DNA from: Macrobrachium rosenbergii
Lineage: Eukaryota > Arthropoda > Malacostraca > Decapoda > Palaemonidae
Direction: 5' to 3'
Assembly (NCBI RefSeq): GCF_040412425.1
Contig: NC_089749.1
Span: forward strand, 37,148,070-37,212,069
Length of the DNA: 64,000 nt
Both the position numbers and the translations under genes were made by a program. This document shows, piece by piece, positions 63,566-64,000 of this stretch (its first letter is position 1; each line of letters opens with the position of its first letter). The notes under the pieces are model-generated. The model saw only the letters and a program-made list of their open reading frames with translations, was not told where the DNA came from and searched no databases.

Positions 63566-64000
63566 TGAGGACAAAAAGGTCGAACTGGATATTAACTGAT
63601 TTACTCGTTGTTGTTTCAGATTTAGCTGGCCTTGTGCCAACACGGGCACTTGCTCCTGGAGCAGCCCGTAACTCTATGTTGATGATGAGTCTGTGAGATG
63701 GGTAGATTAGATGAAAACTTTATTATGATGCATGAAAGTGATTTTGGTGGGGGGATTGATTCATTCACCTGGGCTTAGGTAGCCTATAACCTACATGGCA
63801 GAGTGCGGACGGAAACGTAGTGCCCAACTTCCGATTGCCGTGACCAAAACTCTGAGCAATTTGTGTTTGTTGACAGTCAAACAAATGACAATTTTTAGAG
63901 ACATAACATACATACAATGATAAAATATATATCGGCGGAAAGGCCAGGAAATTCTGTGTATGAATATTTACATGAGATTCTTGACGTGTTAATAAGTATG
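63566..64000 (-). mobile_element. TRIM-F-like LTR, cut by window end
   Basis: TGTGAGGACAAAAAGGTCGA and ATATTAACTGATTTACTCG at the start parallel the TRIM-F LTR in inverse orientation (41678 on). 63860-64000 matches 41850-41960 (GTGTTTGTTGAC, AGACATAACATACATACA, GGAAAGGCCAGGAAATTC). It is diverged from the other copies. A LINE tail interrupts it. Confidence 0.65.
63607..63760 (-). mobile_element. LINE-type 3' end, second copy
   Basis: This is the inverse of 31400-31560: TTGTTGTTT tail, AGATTTAGCTGGCCTTGTGCC, CGGGC...GCCCG hairpin and GATGATGAGTCTGTGAGATGG. It is inserted in a TRIM-F-type LTR, as is the first copy. Confidence 0.65.

Noticed and set aside
1..64000. tRNA, rRNA or bacterial operon features
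   Set aside because: No cloverleaf with A/B boxes or rRNA block was seen by eye. The only tRNA-related sequences are primer sites. A tRNAscan and Rfam search would decide.

Overview
This is eukaryotic, repeat-dominated DNA. The mix suggests a crustacean genome, most likely a decapod: many DIRS-type tyrosine-recombinase retrotransposons, several Gypsy LTR elements, TIR/MITE families, AT and CT microsatellites and one spliced exon of an arthropod-like housekeeping gene. The species assignment is inference. The exon has AG/GT splice borders, and there is no bacterial gene organisation. Almost everything recognisable is a mobile element, usually broken and often nested. The one confident host feature is the first coding exon of the exosome subunit RRP41 (EXOSC4), minus strand, 5828-5989.

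Left part (1-20.7 kb). A DIRS element (D1, minus, 1-3645) is cut by the window edge. It is followed by a pogo-like end, the 5' end of a second DIRS family (B1), intron sequence and the EXOSC4 exon. DIRS element D2 (6032-11199) lies about 37 bp upstream of that exon's splice acceptor. D2 has lost most of its coding region to a family-B fragment (B2), which carries a TA-flanked MITE. A 264-bp unique island (11200-11463) holds a possible small exon. A TTAA-flanked element (11464-20549) then follows. It is built largely of a ~377-bp tandem repeat and is split by D3 (12230-18434), the best preserved DIRS element here, with ORF1, RT, RNase H and YR in order.

Middle (20.7-42.5 kb). A TIR element of family X (20722-28780, near-perfect 8-bp TSD) contains a decayed full-length family-B DIRS (B3). 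A 410-bp MITE follows, then Gypsy element GypA (30474-37849, plus strand). GypA's 5' LTR contains a small coding-poor LTR element (TRIM-F, 5-bp TSD), and TRIM-F's own LTR contains a LINE 3' end (9-bp TSD). After an (AT)n tract come a truncated Gypsy (GypE), a 22-bp minisatellite holding a solo LTR, and a solo TRIM-F LTR.

Right part (42.5-64 kb). GypB (42484-63126, plus, TSD GGTAC) carries most of the rest. Its 5' LTR holds GypC (42611-51234, minus, TSD CTGG). GypC's integrase gene holds LTR-D (44074-47609, minus, TSD GCAC), a gag-only LTR element with a tRNA-Lys primer site. GypB's gag is split by X1 (51792-53873, exact 8-bp TSD), and its pol is split, and partly lost, at DIRS B5 (54543-~60665, plus). 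The window ends inside another TRIM-F-like LTR. The TSDs give an insertion order: GypB before GypC before LTR-D. No gene here works with another outside its own element, and nearly every element ORF has frameshifts or stops.
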